Below, in pieces: positions 15,490-23,599 of a stretch of 44,894 bases of DNA. Location: the NCBI GenBank assembly GCA_948468595.1, contig CAOKIU010000012.1:1-44894 (forward strand), read 5' to 3'. The position numbers and the translations under genes are program-made. Each line of letters opens with the position of its first letter. Position 1 is the first letter of the stretch. Source of the DNA: an uncultured Christensenella sp. Its GTDB lineage: Bacteria > Bacillota > Clostridia > Christensenellales > UBA1750. The notes below the pieces were generated by a model. That model did not search any database. It worked only from the letters and a program-made list of their open reading frames with translations, and had not been told where the DNA came from.

Positions 15490-15729
15490 TTATTGGATGG
15501 ACTTGAGCGCTTGGGCCAGCTGATCGGGACAGGAGGTACCGTTGCGGCACTGAATCCCTTCGCACCGGGAGATGACATCCTCTACCTTCATGCCCTTGAT
15601 CAGGGCGGCCAGGCCTTGCGTGTTGCCGCGGCAGCCGCCTTCAAAGGAGGCGTCCCGGATCACGCCGTCTTCCACGACGAGGTTGATTTGATAGGAGCAG
15701 GTGCCGCGCGTCTTATAATGCAGTTCCAT
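15490..15729 (-). CDS. Stand-alone TSCPD-domain protein (TIGR03905-like)
   Basis: This 79-residue protein consists of one TSCPD domain, named after the motif seen here as GTSCPD. The same domain ends some B12-dependent ribonucleotide reductases (NrdJ) and may bind metal or zinc through its cysteines (here Cys at TCSY, GGCRG, GIQCRNG and TSCPD). The function of the free-standing form is unknown. The start at 15729 has CGGAGG five bases upstream; a longer open frame upstream overlaps the next gene and is not real. It has its own promoter and terminator. Confidence 0.85.
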   Translation of the reverse strand: MELHYKTRGTCSYQINLVVEDGVIRDASFEGGCRGNTQGLAALIKGMKVEDVISRCEGIQCRNGTSCPDQLAQALKSIQ

Positions 15730-15763
15730 GTTGACCTCCGATATAAAGAAATGATACGCCATG

Positions 15764-15792
15764 ATTATAGCGGATTGACCGCGCAAATGCAA
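15764..15792 (-). promoter_or_regulatory. Promoter of the TSCPD gene
   Basis: Leftward TTGCAT (15787-15792) and a perfect TATAAT (15764-15769) are 17 bases apart, about 35 bases before the start codon. Confidence 0.8.
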
Positions 15793-15802
15793 GATGGAGG
15801 CG

Positions 15803-17011
15803 TTACGCGGCGGTAAACGCGCAAAGGACCAGCCGCACCGCGTTAAGATCCATCCGCGCGCAACGGCCAAAGGCGCTGTCCTTGCGGCCGCCGCCCTTTC
15901 CATCCAGCTCGGCAAGGATGCGCTTGAGCGCATCGCCCGCATGCAGGGGGGAGTCCGCCCCAACGCCCAGGGCCACCGCATAGCCCCCCTCCACCGGAGC
16001 GCACAGGAAGCAGATGGCGCGGCCGTCGCGCTTGGTGAGGAAGGAGACGCCCTCCTTGAGCTGCGGCTCGGCAGCGCCATCCAGAGCGGCGAGGTAGAGG
16101 CTGCCCTGCGGCGCGGCTTCCGGCTGCAAGGCGGTCAGGCGCAGGAGCGTCACCTCCTTGCGCGCCTTGGCAAGCTCATGGGAGAGCGCGGCGTTTGCCG
16201 CTTGCAGGCGCTCAATGGAGGCGCTCAAATCGCACACATTGCAGGAGAAGAGCCGCGCGCCCTGATCCGCCTGATCGATGCGCGCCTTGGCATAGGCCAG
16301 CGCGCGCAGGCCGGCGACGAAGAAGACGCGCAAATTGCCGTGGCTTTGCTGCCAGGAGAGGATGCGCACCGCCTGCACCTGGCCGGTGGACTTGACATGC
16401 GTGCCGCAGCAGGCCACCGCCTCCTGGCTGCCGATTAGGACGATGCGCAGGTTTTCATGCGCGTCCGGCGCTTTGCGCAGCGGCAGGGCGGCGAGCTGCT
16501 GCGGGGTGGGGAAGAGGCAGCGCACCGCCTCGTCGCGGGCAATCCACGCATTGACCTCGGCTTCCAGCTCGTTGGCCAACGCGCGCGTCATGTGGATGGA
16601 GCCATCGTCCACCAAATCAACATAGCTGTCCGCCGCGCCGATGTGCAGGCCCAGCGAGTAGGCTTGGAAGCGCTCGTAAAGCACGTGAGAGAGCAGATGC
16701 TGGCCCGAGTGCTGCTGCATGTGGTCCAGGCGGCGCTGCGCGTCAATGCACCCCTCCACCGCGCCGCTGAGCGGCTCTGCGCACCGCACAAGGTGCATCA
16801 CCGGCGCGCCGTCGCCAAGGCTTATCACGTCCTCCACCGGGCAGCCTGCCAGCGTGCCCGCGTCGCACGGCTGACCGCCGCCGGTGGGATAGAAGGCAGT
16901 GTTGTCCAAAATGACCTCCCAAAGCCCGTCCCCGGCGGCAGAGGGGCGGCAAGAGAGCACGTTTGCGGTAAAGCGGGTCGCATCCGGATGGGAATGATAG
17001 AGCGCAATCAT
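15803..17011 (-). CDS. AlaX-type alanyl-tRNA editing protein (long form)
   Basis: This 402-residue protein resembles the editing and C-terminal parts of alanyl-tRNA synthetase without the aminoacylation core. An N-terminal beta region (NTAFYPTGGGQPCD) is followed by the zinc motif HMQQHSGQH (H97, H101, H105) and CCGTH near residue 210, then a coiled segment and a DHHA1-like end with GGGRKDSAFG. It should hydrolyse Ser- or Gly-mischarged tRNA-Ala in trans. The start is ATG 17011 with CGAGG nine bases upstream. It lies 35 bases after the J-domain gene and is likely co-transcribed with it. Confidence 0.92.
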   Translation of the reverse strand: MIALYHSHPDATRFTANVLSCRPSAAGDGLWEVILDNTAFYPTGGGQPCDAGTLAGCPVEDVISLGDGAPVMHLVRCAEPLSGAVEGCIDAQRRLDHMQQHSGQHLLSHVLYERFQAYSLGLHIGAADSYVDLVDDGSIHMTRALANELEAEVNAWIARDEAVRCLFPTPQQLAALPLRKAPDAHENLRIVLIGSQEAVACCGTHVKSTGQVQAVRILSWQQSHGNLRVFFVAGLRALAYAKARIDQADQGARLFSCNVCDLSASIERLQAANAALSHELAKARKEVTLLRLTALQPEAAPQGSLYLAALDGAAEPQLKEGVSFLTKRDGRAICFLCAPVEGGYAVALGVGADSPLHAGDALKRILAELDGKGGGRKDSAFGRCARMDLNAVRLVLCAFTAA

Positions 17012-17046
17012 GTGTTCAACCTCGGTTTCTCAGGATGGGAGCCTCA

Positions 17047-17688
17047 TCAAATGCAGCAGAATCGCCCGCCGCCGCAGAAGCTCATGCACGCCAGGCACTG
17101 GCAAAGGTTGCACAGCAGGTTGGAGTCTCCGCCCACGGTGCGCTGATGGGTCTGCTGGTAGACGCCGCGCATCTGCTCGGCGGCCTGCCGGTATTCCATG
17201 TTCTGCGGGTCCATGTTGGCGGCGGTCTGGAAGGACTGCTGCGCGCGGGAGTACATGCCTTGGCGCATGTAGACCAGGCCGTAGAGATAATGCCACTCCG
17301 CCGTGTGGTTCTGCACGCGGTTGAGCGCCTCGGCGGCCTGGAGGATCAGCCCGCGCTGGATCATCTCGCGGATGTCCTGAAACTGCTCGGCGGAGGCGTA
17401 GCTCCCGCCCTGCCGGCGGCTGGAGCTGTCGTAGCTGCCGTAAGAAGTGCCGTAGCCATACCCGCCATAGGAAGGGCCGGCGGAAGGTCCCCCGCCCGCA
17501 CGAATGCGCTTGATCTCGTCATAGGCGGTGTTGATCTGCTTGACCTTTTCGCTGACCTGGTCCTGCACCTCCTTGGGCGCGTTGGCATAGCGATCGGGAT
17601 GGTATTTTTTCACCAGGTTGCGGTATGCGGTTTTGATTTCGTCGTCGCTGGCGGACGGGGATACGCCCAATACCTTATATGGATCCAT
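17047..17688 (-). CDS. J-domain protein with TPR-like middle and cysteine-rich tail
   Basis: This 213-residue protein starts with a J domain ([21 protein letters not shown] at 30-32), the part that stimulates DnaK-type chaperones. A Gly/Tyr/Ser-rich linker (about 70-100) leads to a short helical TPR-like region ([20 protein letters not shown], read as helix pairs). The last 25 residues are cysteine-rich ([13 protein letters not shown]...CC), which might bind metal. Its start overlaps the end of the DUF5685 gene by 14 bases, so the two are translationally coupled. It is probably a specialised co-chaperone; its client is unknown. Confidence 0.88.
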   Translation of the reverse strand: MDPYKVLGVSPSASDDEIKTAYRNLVKKYHPDRYANAPKEVQDQVSEKVKQINTAYDEIKRIRAGGGPSAGPSYGGYGYGTSYGSYDSSSRRQGGSYASAEQFQDIREMIQRGLILQAAEALNRVQNHTAEWHYLYGLVYMRQGMYSRAQQSFQTAANMDPQNMEYRQAAEQMRGVYQQTHQRTVGGDSNLLCNLCQCLACMSFCGGGRFCCI

Positions 17689-18511
17689 CGTCCAGTCTCC
17701 TTCCCTCCGCCACGGCGTCCATCACGCGCGGCATTCCTTCGTCGAGAATGTTTTCCACAAGCGCGCCGGTCTTTGCGGCGTCCAGTAGATCGTAGGCCAG
17801 GCGCGCCTGGCTGATGCATTGCATCAGGAGCGGAAGCGCCCAAGCGCACGCCTCCTTGCGGGAATAGCCTGCCGCGCGCCAGATGTTGTAGGCGCCCTTT
17901 TTTTCATCCTGGTCATAGTCGTCCAGCGCGTCGAGCCAATAGATCCACTTGCCGATGTTGCGGCCCATATAGCGCAGGGCGGGCTGGGCGTGGGACGGCA
18001 TGGAATAGGCAAAGAGCGCGGAGAGAAACTGGGAAAAGGGCTCCGCGGCGTCGTCGGGCTCCGCGCACCCCCTCTTTTCCAGCTCCTCTTGCGCGCGCAG
18101 CATCTCCTCCAAAGCCGCCGCAAGATCGGGATAGAGCGCCGAGACGCGCTTGACCGCGGGCGCGAGCGCCGCACCGCCCAGCGCGGCCAGGGCGTGGCCA
18201 TCCCTCTTGTCGTCGCGCAGTTTGGCGGCGGAGAGAAGCAGGTGCGCGTCTGCGGCAAAGGCGACGCTCCCGCCCTGCATCATGTCCAGCTTGTTGCCCT
18301 TGAGAGGGCAGCGCAGCGTTTCGGCATGGGCATCCCCCTTCACGCCGTCCTGCAAAAGCGCCAGGAACGCCAGGTCATAGCGGAGGAGCGTGCGGCACAG
18401 AGGACCCGACCGCCTGCCAAGCGATTTGCACACCCCGCAATAGTAGGCCCGAAACAGCGCGTCCTCTTTGATTTTCAACTCCGGCCGGCAGGGACGGATG
18501 TAGCCGAACAT
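17675..18511 (-). CDS. DUF5685 family protein
   Basis: This 278-residue protein opens with a conserved Cys-containing stretch, [13 protein letters not shown]...[10 protein letters not shown] (Cys 8, 25, 28), and is otherwise helical. Near residues 193-211 it has an acidic motif, [17 protein letters not shown], resembling the second Asp-rich motif of squalene/phytoene synthases. That resemblance is my inference and may be coincidence. The function is unknown. The start at 18511 is preceded by a G-rich site and puts the conserved MFGY at the N-terminus. It is coupled to the downstream J-domain gene. Confidence 0.8.
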   Translation of the reverse strand: MFGYIRPCRPELKIKEDALFRAYYCGVCKSLGRRSGPLCRTLLRYDLAFLALLQDGVKGDAHAETLRCPLKGNKLDMMQGGSVAFAADAHLLLSAAKLRDDKRDGHALAALGGAALAPAVKRVSALYPDLAAALEEMLRAQEELEKRGCAEPDDAAEPFSQFLSALFAYSMPSHAQPALRYMGRNIGKWIYWLDALDDYDQDEKKGAYNIWRAAGYSRKEACAWALPLLMQCISQARLAYDLLDAAKTGALVENILDEGMPRVMDAVAEGRRLDDGSI

Positions 18512-18751
18512 GGCGGCAGCCCCCCTTCTCTGTTTCAAAAGATAACGCCCCTTGCGGAAATCATGGAATCGATCCTGCGCCGTCGCCGCGAAAAGCCGGA
18601 AGGCGCCTGGATCTAACCGCGCAAAAAGCGCCGGTCCGCCTCGCAGGGGAGGGTTTCCATTTCCTGGAATAAGCAAGGCGCCGGCACTGCCGAATCTCAA
18701 CTCGATCCCTCAGCGGGCCCTTGTGCGCATTCCTGCCGAATACAAATGAAA
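18512..18751. other. Intergenic stretch with no supported gene
   Basis: About 240 bases upstream of the DUF5685 gene hold no convincing coding frame. A leftward TTCCAT / TTATCT pair 17 bases apart, ending about 27 bases before the start codon, is a weak promoter candidate. No other structure stands out. Confidence 0.5.
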
Positions 18752-18784
18752 AACGATGGGAGGTACGGCGACCGCCCCGTCGTT
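18752..18784 (-). terminator. Terminator of trpS
   Basis: Leftward, AACGACGGG pairs with CCCATCGTT with one internal mismatch, followed by TTTTCATTTG. It lies 35 bases after the trpS stop. Confidence 0.65.
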
Positions 18785-18818
18785 TCTCATTATACCGATT
18801 CCATTGTGCGCTGTAAAC

Positions 18819-19838
18819 TCAAAGTTTGTAGGGCGCAAGGCCGAGCTTTTTGTGAACCTTGCTCATGGTGCGCAGGGCGAGCTTGGCGGCGCGGCCTGCG
18901 TTGTTCTGCATGATCTGCTCCAAGTAGGGCTTGTCGGCGAGGAATTCCTCATAGCGGCTGCGCACGGGGGAGAGCTCCTGGATCACCGCGTCCGCCACGG
19001 CGTCCTTGAGCGCGCCGTAGCCCTGCCCCTCAAAGCGGGCGGCCAGGGCTTCCATCTCCTCGCCCGTTATGGCGGAGAGGATTTCCAATAGGTTGGATAC
19101 GCCCGGCTTGCCCTCGCGGTCGTAGCGAATCACGCCGTCGGAGTCGGTCACGGCGCGGCGCAGCTTGCGGCGAATGTCCTCGGGCTTGTCGAGGATGGCG
19201 ATATAGCTGTTCTCCTCGTCGGATTTGGACATCTTGCGCGTGGGCTCGGTCAGGGACATCACGCGCCTGCCCGCCTTGCCGATGTAGGCCTCCGGCACGG
19301 TAAAGACGTTGCCGTAGAGGTTGTTAAAGCGGATGGCAATGTCCCTTGCCAGCTCCAGGTGCTGCCTCTGATCCTCGCCGATGGGCACAAGGTCGGTGCC
19401 GTAGAGCAGAATATCCGCGGCCATGAGCACCGGATAGGTGAACAGCCCCGCGTTGATGTTATCGGCATGCTTGCTGGCCTTGTCCTTGAACTGCGTCATG
19501 CGCTGCAATTCGCCCATGTAGGTAAAGCAGCCCAGAAGCCAGCCCAGCTCGCTGTGCGCGGGCACATGGCTCTGGCAGTACAGGATGTTCTTTTCCGGGT
19601 CCAAGCCGCAGGCCATGAAAAGGGCCAGCGTCTCCACGCAGCGGCGGCGCAGGGCGGCGGGGTCCTGCCGCACGGTCAGCGCGTGCAGATCCACCACGCA
19701 GTAGATGCAGTTGTACGCGGGGTCATCCTGGAGCTTTACCCAGTTGCGCAGCGCGCCAATATAGTTGCCCAGCGTCAGGATGCCCGAAGGCTGAATGCCG
19801 CTGAAGATGGTTTTTTTCTTTTCGATAACCTCCGTCAT
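18819..19838 (-). CDS. trpS: Tryptophanyl-tRNA synthetase
   Basis: This cytosolic class Ic enzyme charges tRNA-Trp. The 339-residue protein has the standard length, with the N-terminal [19 protein letters not shown] (HIGH-equivalent GNYIG), [14 protein letters not shown] and the KMSKS loop ([10 protein letters not shown]). It is monocistronic with its own promoter. The leader is only about 40 bases, so no T-box controls it, unlike many Firmicute trpS genes. Confidence 0.97.
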   Translation of the reverse strand: MTEVIEKKKTIFSGIQPSGILTLGNYIGALRNWVKLQDDPAYNCIYCVVDLHALTVRQDPAALRRRCVETLALFMACGLDPEKNILYCQSHVPAHSELGWLLGCFTYMGELQRMTQFKDKASKHADNINAGLFTYPVLMAADILLYGTDLVPIGEDQRQHLELARDIAIRFNNLYGNVFTVPEAYIGKAGRRVMSLTEPTRKMSKSDEENSYIAILDKPEDIRRKLRRAVTDSDGVIRYDREGKPGVSNLLEILSAITGEEMEALAARFEGQGYGALKDAVADAVIQELSPVRSRYEEFLADKPYLEQIMQNNAGRAAKLALRTMSKVHKKLGLAPYKL

Positions 19839-19878
19839 GTAAAGAGCCCTCCCGTCTTTTGGGTTCGTTGATCCCTAA

Positions 19879-19907
19879 ATCATACCACTTGCGGTACGGA
19901 TAGTCAA
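19879..19907 (-). promoter_or_regulatory. Promoter of trpS
   Basis: Leftward TTGACT (19902-19907) and TATGAT (19879-19884) have a 17-base spacer. Confidence 0.8.
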
Positions 19908-19996
19908 ATAAATTCGCCCCTTGCCCCCTTTGCGCCTGGAGCTTGCGCGCGCTTTGTGCTATAATGCAGGGAAAGGAAGAGGAGGCGCATGAAGAG

Positions 19997-20548
19997 ATGA
20001 TGGAGGAACTATACCGTCAGGCGCGCGACGCCATGGAGGAGCTGGTCACGCGGGCGAATTTGACGGAAGGAAAGATCGTGGTGGTGGGATGTTCCACCTC
20101 GGAGATCCTGGGAGAACGCATCGGCACCAGCGGCACCCTGGAAGTGGCAAGGGAAGTGCTCCGCGGCCTGATGGAGCCGGTCGTGGCGCGCGGCGGCGTG
20201 CTGGCCGTGCAGTGCTGCGAGCACCTCAACCGGGCGCTGGTGCTGCCGCGCGCGGCGCTGGAGAAGCGGGGCCTTACCGAGGTCTGTGCGCAGCCCTGGG
20301 AGCACGCGGGCGGGTCCATGGCGACGGCCTATTTCATGGCCCTGGACGAGCCGTGCCTGGCGGAAACCATCGCCGCGGACGCGGGCCTGGACATCGGGGA
20401 TACGCTCATCGGGATGCACTTAAGGCGCGTGGCCGTGCCGGTGCGGCTCAGCCAAAAGACGATTGGGCGGGCGCACCTGTGCGCCGCCGTCACCCGGCCG
20501 CCGCTCATCGGCGGGGAGCGGGCGCGCTACCCCCAGAAGATACGCTGA
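19997..20548 (+). CDS. DUF436 / UPF0340 (YwlG-like) protein
   Basis: This 183-residue protein matches the YwlG family (TIGR01440): VVGCSTSEILGERIGTSGT near residue 30, VQCCEHLNRALV, PWEHAGGSMATAYF and DIGDTLIGMHLRRVAVPVR. The function is unknown. The start is uncertain: the ATGATG at 19997/20000 has AGGAGG about 12 bases upstream, while a better-spaced ATG at 19989 opens only a three-codon frame. A TATAAT at 19960-19965 is the likely -10, with a weak -35. An acetyltransferase gene follows 37 bases downstream. Confidence 0.88.
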   Translation: MMEELYRQARDAMEELVTRANLTEGKIVVVGCSTSEILGERIGTSGTLEVAREVLRGLMEPVVARGGVLAVQCCEHLNRALVLPRAALEKRGLTEVCAQPWEHAGGSMATAYFMALDEPCLAETIAADAGLDIGDTLIGMHLRRVAVPVRLSQKTIGRAHLCAAVTRPPLIGGERARYPQKIR

Positions 20549-20585
20549 TGACGAAGGGGCGATCCCTGCTAATAGGAGGGCGATT

Positions 20586-21398
20586 ATGCGTATTCTGCCT
20601 GCCGATTTTTCCGCTGTTTCGACGCTGATGGAGGAATACTTCGCCTCGCTCAGCGACGTCACCGACGGCTTCTTTGACGACAACCTGCGCCAATCGGACG
20701 TTTTTCTCCTCGCCGAGGACGGCGGGGAGGAGGCGGGCTTTTTCGCCGTACAACCCGGGGAGCGGCCCATGCTCACGGCCTTTTACCTGAGAAGCGCCTA
20801 TCTTGGGAACGCGCGGGAGATCTTTGACCGCGCGGTGGACGGTCAGGGCGTTCAGGGCGCGTTCGCGGCGAGCTGCGACAAGGGCATGATGGCGCTCTGC
20901 CTGGAGCGCGCCGTGCTGCGCGGAACGGCCGTGAACATGCAGGCGCACTTCTTTCGCCTGGGGAGCGCGCCGGTGCGCCCGCCGGAGTTTGGACCGGCGC
21001 ACGTGCGCCTATTGGAGAGCGGAGAGCATCAATGGATGAACGCGCTGATGCGCGGGGAATGGGAGGATACCCTGCACACCCGCCCGGACGCGCGCTATTA
21101 TGCGCTGGAAAAGGACGGGGAGCCGCTGGGCTTTGGGCTGATCTTGCCGCACCGCCTGCGCGTGGGCGCGCTGGACATCGGCAATTACGTCCTTGAGGCG
21201 CACCGGCGAAGGGGCGTTGGGCGCAGCATCATCCTGAACCTGACGGAAATTGTGAGGGCGGAAGGATTGCGGCCCTCTGTGGGCTGTTGGTATTACAATG
21301 AAAACAGCCGGCGCACGCTCCTTTCGGCAGGCTATCTCCCCGCCACCCGGCTCTTTAACATCAGCATGACCCAAGGCGAGACGCCTAAGGCGCGCTGA
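20586..21398 (+). CDS. GNAT-family N-acetyltransferase
   Basis: This 270-residue protein has a C-terminal GNAT fold: YALEKDGEPLGFG (beta strands), GNYVLEAHRRRGVGRSI (acetyl-CoA pyrophosphate loop) and WYYNENSRRTLLSAGY. The N-terminal 140 residues look like a degenerate second GNAT-like or family-specific domain. The substrate is unknown. AGGAGG lies six bases before the ATG. It is probably in an operon with the DUF436 gene. Confidence 0.88.
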   Translation: MRILPADFSAVSTLMEEYFASLSDVTDGFFDDNLRQSDVFLLAEDGGEEAGFFAVQPGERPMLTAFYLRSAYLGNAREIFDRAVDGQGVQGAFAASCDKGMMALCLERAVLRGTAVNMQAHFFRLGSAPVRPPEFGPAHVRLLESGEHQWMNALMRGEWEDTLHTRPDARYYALEKDGEPLGFGLILPHRLRVGALDIGNYVLEAHRRRGVGRSIILNLTEIVRAEGLRPSVGCWYYNENSRRTLLSAGYLPATRLFNISMTQGETPKAR

Positions 21399-21404
21399 GC
21401 CGGC

Positions 21405-21434
21405 CCGGCGGCGCCAAGCGCCGCCGGTTTTTGT
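21405..21434 (+). terminator. Terminator of the DUF436-GNAT unit
   Basis: The stem CCGGCGGCGC / GCGCCGCCGG (loop about 3 bases) is followed by TTTTTGT. Confidence 0.85.
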
Positions 21435-21452
21435 AAATTTTGAGACCATCCC

Positions 21453-21481
21453 TTGACAAGCGCGCATGGGTTTGCTATGAT
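21453..21481 (+). promoter_or_regulatory. Promoter of the T-box leader
   Basis: A perfect TTGACA (21453-21458) and TATGAT (21476-21481) with a 17-base spacer make this the strongest promoter in the window. Transcription should start near 21488. Confidence 0.9.
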
Positions 21482-21487
21482 GATCCC

Positions 21488-21771
21488 AATTTAATACTTT
21501 GGCTGTGAAGGGAAGGAGTACCCGGTTATCCAAAGCAGAGAGAGGGGCGGACGGTGGAAGCGCCCCGTGCGGAAACTGGCGAAGTAGTCCCGGAGCCTCG
21601 CACTGAAACCTCCCCGGCGGGGGCGAGTAGGCGGCGACGCATTTCCTGCGTTAGAAGGGAGCGGCATCGGCGGAAAAGCGCCCGTGCCGGCAGAGTGCGC
21701 GCGGCATTGCGCGAAATTAGGTGGTAACGCGAAAACTTTCGTCCTATGTGGGATGGAGGTTTTATTTTTTT
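21488..21771 (+). promoter_or_regulatory. T-box leader, predicted valine specifier (GUA)
   Basis: Stem I can be traced: GGCT/AGCC base (21501-21504, 21594-21597), a k-turn-like GTGAA, GGGA/TCCC (21510-21513, 21588-21591), a loop with AGGAGTA on the 5' side and CGAAGTAG on the 3' side, CCGGTT/AACTGG (21522-21527, 21574-21579), AGAGAG, and an apical stem 21544-21549/21561-21566 with loop GACGGTGGAAG. The triplet after GAA is GTA (21584-21586), a valine codon. The T-box TAGGTGGTAACGCG (21718-21731) forms an antiterminator with CGTCCTA (21740-21746); its TGGT bulge pairs with an ACCA end, matching tRNA-Val. A terminator at 21732-21771 competes with it. Confidence 0.92.
21732..21771 (+). terminator. 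Regulated terminator of the T-box leader
   Basis: A 13-bp stem (21732-21744 with 21751-21763, several G-T pairs) is followed by ATTTTTTT. It shares bases with the antiterminator, the usual mutually exclusive arrangement. Confidence 0.88.
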
Positions 21772-21798
21772 AGAAGAATCGAGAAAGAGGGAATCGGA

Positions 21799-23451
21799 AT
21801 GCTGCTTTCCAAGCTGCTGACCCGCACGACGTTTGATTCGTATACGGACTTTAAGAAGAATTATGAGCTGCACGTGCCCCCAAAGTTCAATTTTGCGCGG
21901 GACGTGGTGGATGCATGGGCGGAGGCCGATCCCGACAAGCGCGCCCTCGTTTGGCTCAACGACCGGGGCGAGCGGCACACCTTTACCTTCCGGGAGATCT
22001 CCGATCTATCCAAGAAGGCTGCAAACTACTTAAGTTCGCTGGGAATCCGCAAGGGCGACCGCGTGATGACGCTGCTCAAGCGCAACTGGCAGTACTGGGT
22101 TACGGCCGTGGCCTGCCACCGCATGGGCGCGGTCATCATCCCCGCCTCGGTGCAGCTGGCCACCAAGGACATCGTCTATCGGGTCAACTCCGCGGGGATC
22201 AAGGCCATCATCGCCACCGACGATGAATGGAGCCAGCGCCAGGTGCAGGACGCGGCGTCCCAGTGCCCCGGCCTGGAGCGCCTGTTGCTGGCGCGCGGCG
22301 GCAAGGAGGGTTGGCTGGACTACGATGCGGGCATTGAGCGCGCGGCGGCGGAGTTCACCATGCCGGAGATTGAGAATACGGACGTATTGGTGTGCTACTT
22401 CACCTCCGGCACCACGGGAATGCCCAAGCTGGTCGTGCATGACCAGACCTATCCCCTGGGGCACATCGTCACCGCCAAGTTCTGGCAGCGCGTCGAGGAC
22501 GGCGGCCTGCACCTGACGGTCTCCGACAGCGGCTGGGCGAAGTTTGGCTGGGGATGCATCTACGGCCAGTGGATCTCCGGCTCGGCGGTGCTGGGCTATG
22601 ATATGGATAAGTTCAACGCCCGCCACCTCATCGACGTCGTGCGCACGGAGAAGCCCACGACCTTCTGCGTGCCTCCGACCATGTACCGCTTCATGATGAA
22701 GGAGGGCATCACGCGCGAGGACTTCCAGTCCGTCAGGTCCTGCGGCACCGCGGGCGAGGCCCTGGCCGCCGAGATCACCCGTGAGTTCCAGCGCATCACG
22801 GGCCTGGTCATCCACGAGGGCTTCGGTCAGTCCGAAGGCTCGGTGCTCATCGGCAACTTCGCCTGGTTCGACCCCTGCCCCGGCGCGTTGGGCAAGCCCT
22901 CGCCGCTGTATGACATCGCCATTGTCGATGCCCAGGGCAAGGAGTGTCCCGTGGGCCAGGAGGGGGAGATCGTCATTCGGAACCTGCACAAGGAGGTGCC
23001 GCCGGGATTGCTGCGCGGCTACTGGGTGGATGGCAAGGTGCAGCGCAACTACGAGGCGGTCTATCACACCGGCGATGTGGCCTGGGCCGATGAAAACGGC
23101 TTCTACTGGTATGTTGGCCGGAATGACGACGTGATCAAGTGCTCGGGCTACCGCATTGGGCCCTTTGAGATTGAGAGCGTGCTGCTGACCCACCCGGCCG
23201 TGAGCGAGGTGGCCATTACCGCCGCGCCCGATCCCATTCGCGGCCAGGTGGTGTGCGCTTCCATCGTGTTGGCCGCGGGCTACGAAGGCACGCCGGAGCT
23301 GACCCGCGAGCTGCAAAACTACGTAAAGCGCCTCACCGCGCCCTACAAGTATCCCCGCGTGGTGCATTATGTCGAGGAATTGCCCAAGACGGTCTCGGGC
23401 AAAATATCCCGCGCGCGCATCCGCGCGGGCGAGACCAGTCAAAAGGCTTGA
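21799..23451 (+). CDS. AMP-forming acyl-CoA synthetase (MACS-like)
   Basis: This 550-residue enzyme of the acetate/acyl-CoA ligase family activates a carboxylic acid with ATP and CoA. It has the P-loop YFTSGTTGMPK (about 199-209), HEGFGQSE (A5 motif), YHTGDVAW (A7), GRNDDVIKCSGYRIGPFEIE (A8) and the catalytic lysine in KTVSGKISR near the end. The closest group by feel is medium-chain or branched-chain acyl-CoA synthetase rather than acetate-specific Acs. The T-box with a valine codon suggests isobutyrate, for making valine through isobutyryl-CoA and reductive carboxylation; this substrate is inferred. GAGGG lies seven bases before ATG 21799. Confidence 0.92.
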   Translation: MLLSKLLTRTTFDSYTDFKKNYELHVPPKFNFARDVVDAWAEADPDKRALVWLNDRGERHTFTFREISDLSKKAANYLSSLGIRKGDRVMTLLKRNWQYWVTAVACHRMGAVIIPASVQLATKDIVYRVNSAGIKAIIATDDEWSQRQVQDAASQCPGLERLLLARGGKEGWLDYDAGIERAAAEFTMPEIENTDVLVCYFTSGTTGMPKLVVHDQTYPLGHIVTAKFWQRVEDGGLHLTVSDSGWAKFGWGCIYGQWISGSAVLGYDMDKFNARHLIDVVRTEKPTTFCVPPTMYRFMMKEGITREDFQSVRSCGTAGEALAAEITREFQRITGLVIHEGFGQSEGSVLIGNFAWFDPCPGALGKPSPLYDIAIVDAQGKECPVGQEGEIVIRNLHKEVPPGLLRGYWVDGKVQRNYEAVYHTGDVAWADENGFYWYVGRNDDVIKCSGYRIGPFEIESVLLTHPAVSEVAITAAPDPIRGQVVCASIVLAAGYEGTPELTRELQNYVKRLTAPYKYPRVVHYVEELPKTVSGKISRARIRAGETSQKA

Positions 23452-23522
23452 CGCAGGACGCGGCCGCACGATGCTTTAGATCAGCCCCGCCTGTCTTTTG
23501 GGACGGCAACCGGCTGTTTTTG

Positions 23523-23550
23523 AACCCGGCGCTTTACGGCGCCGGGTTTA
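23523..23550 (+). terminator. Terminator of the acyl-CoA synthetase gene
   Basis: A 10-bp stem, AACCCGGCGC / GCGCCGGGTT, is followed by TATTCGC. The weak T-tract makes strict termination uncertain; the stem also overlaps the next promoter's -35. Confidence 0.65.
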
Positions 23551-23561
23551 TTCGCTATAAT
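23533..23561 (+). promoter_or_regulatory. Promoter of the serine hydrolase gene
   Basis: TTTACG (23533-23538) and a perfect TATAAT (23556-23561) are 17 bases apart. The -35 falls in the loop of the preceding terminator hairpin. Confidence 0.6.
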
Positions 23562-23599
23562 GAAAGATGAAGAAATTGTAAAGGAAAGGGGAGCTTAGG

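Noticed and set aside
19839..19907. Possible T-box upstream of trpS
   Set aside because: The promoter lies only about 40 bases before the start codon and no T-box consensus is present.
19989..20000. Three-codon leader frame ATG AAG AGA TGA overlapping the DUF436 start
   Set aside because: It has a well-spaced AGGAGG, but a tripeptide overlapping the gene start is most simply a by-product of an uncertain start choice.
21594..21602. CTC (leucine) as an alternative T-box specifier codon near AGCCTCGCA
   Set aside because: Once the base pairs GGCT/AGCC, GGGA/TCCC and CCGGTT/AACTGG are drawn, this triplet falls at or below the base of Stem I, outside the specifier loop. GTA follows GAA in the loop as in well-studied T-boxes.
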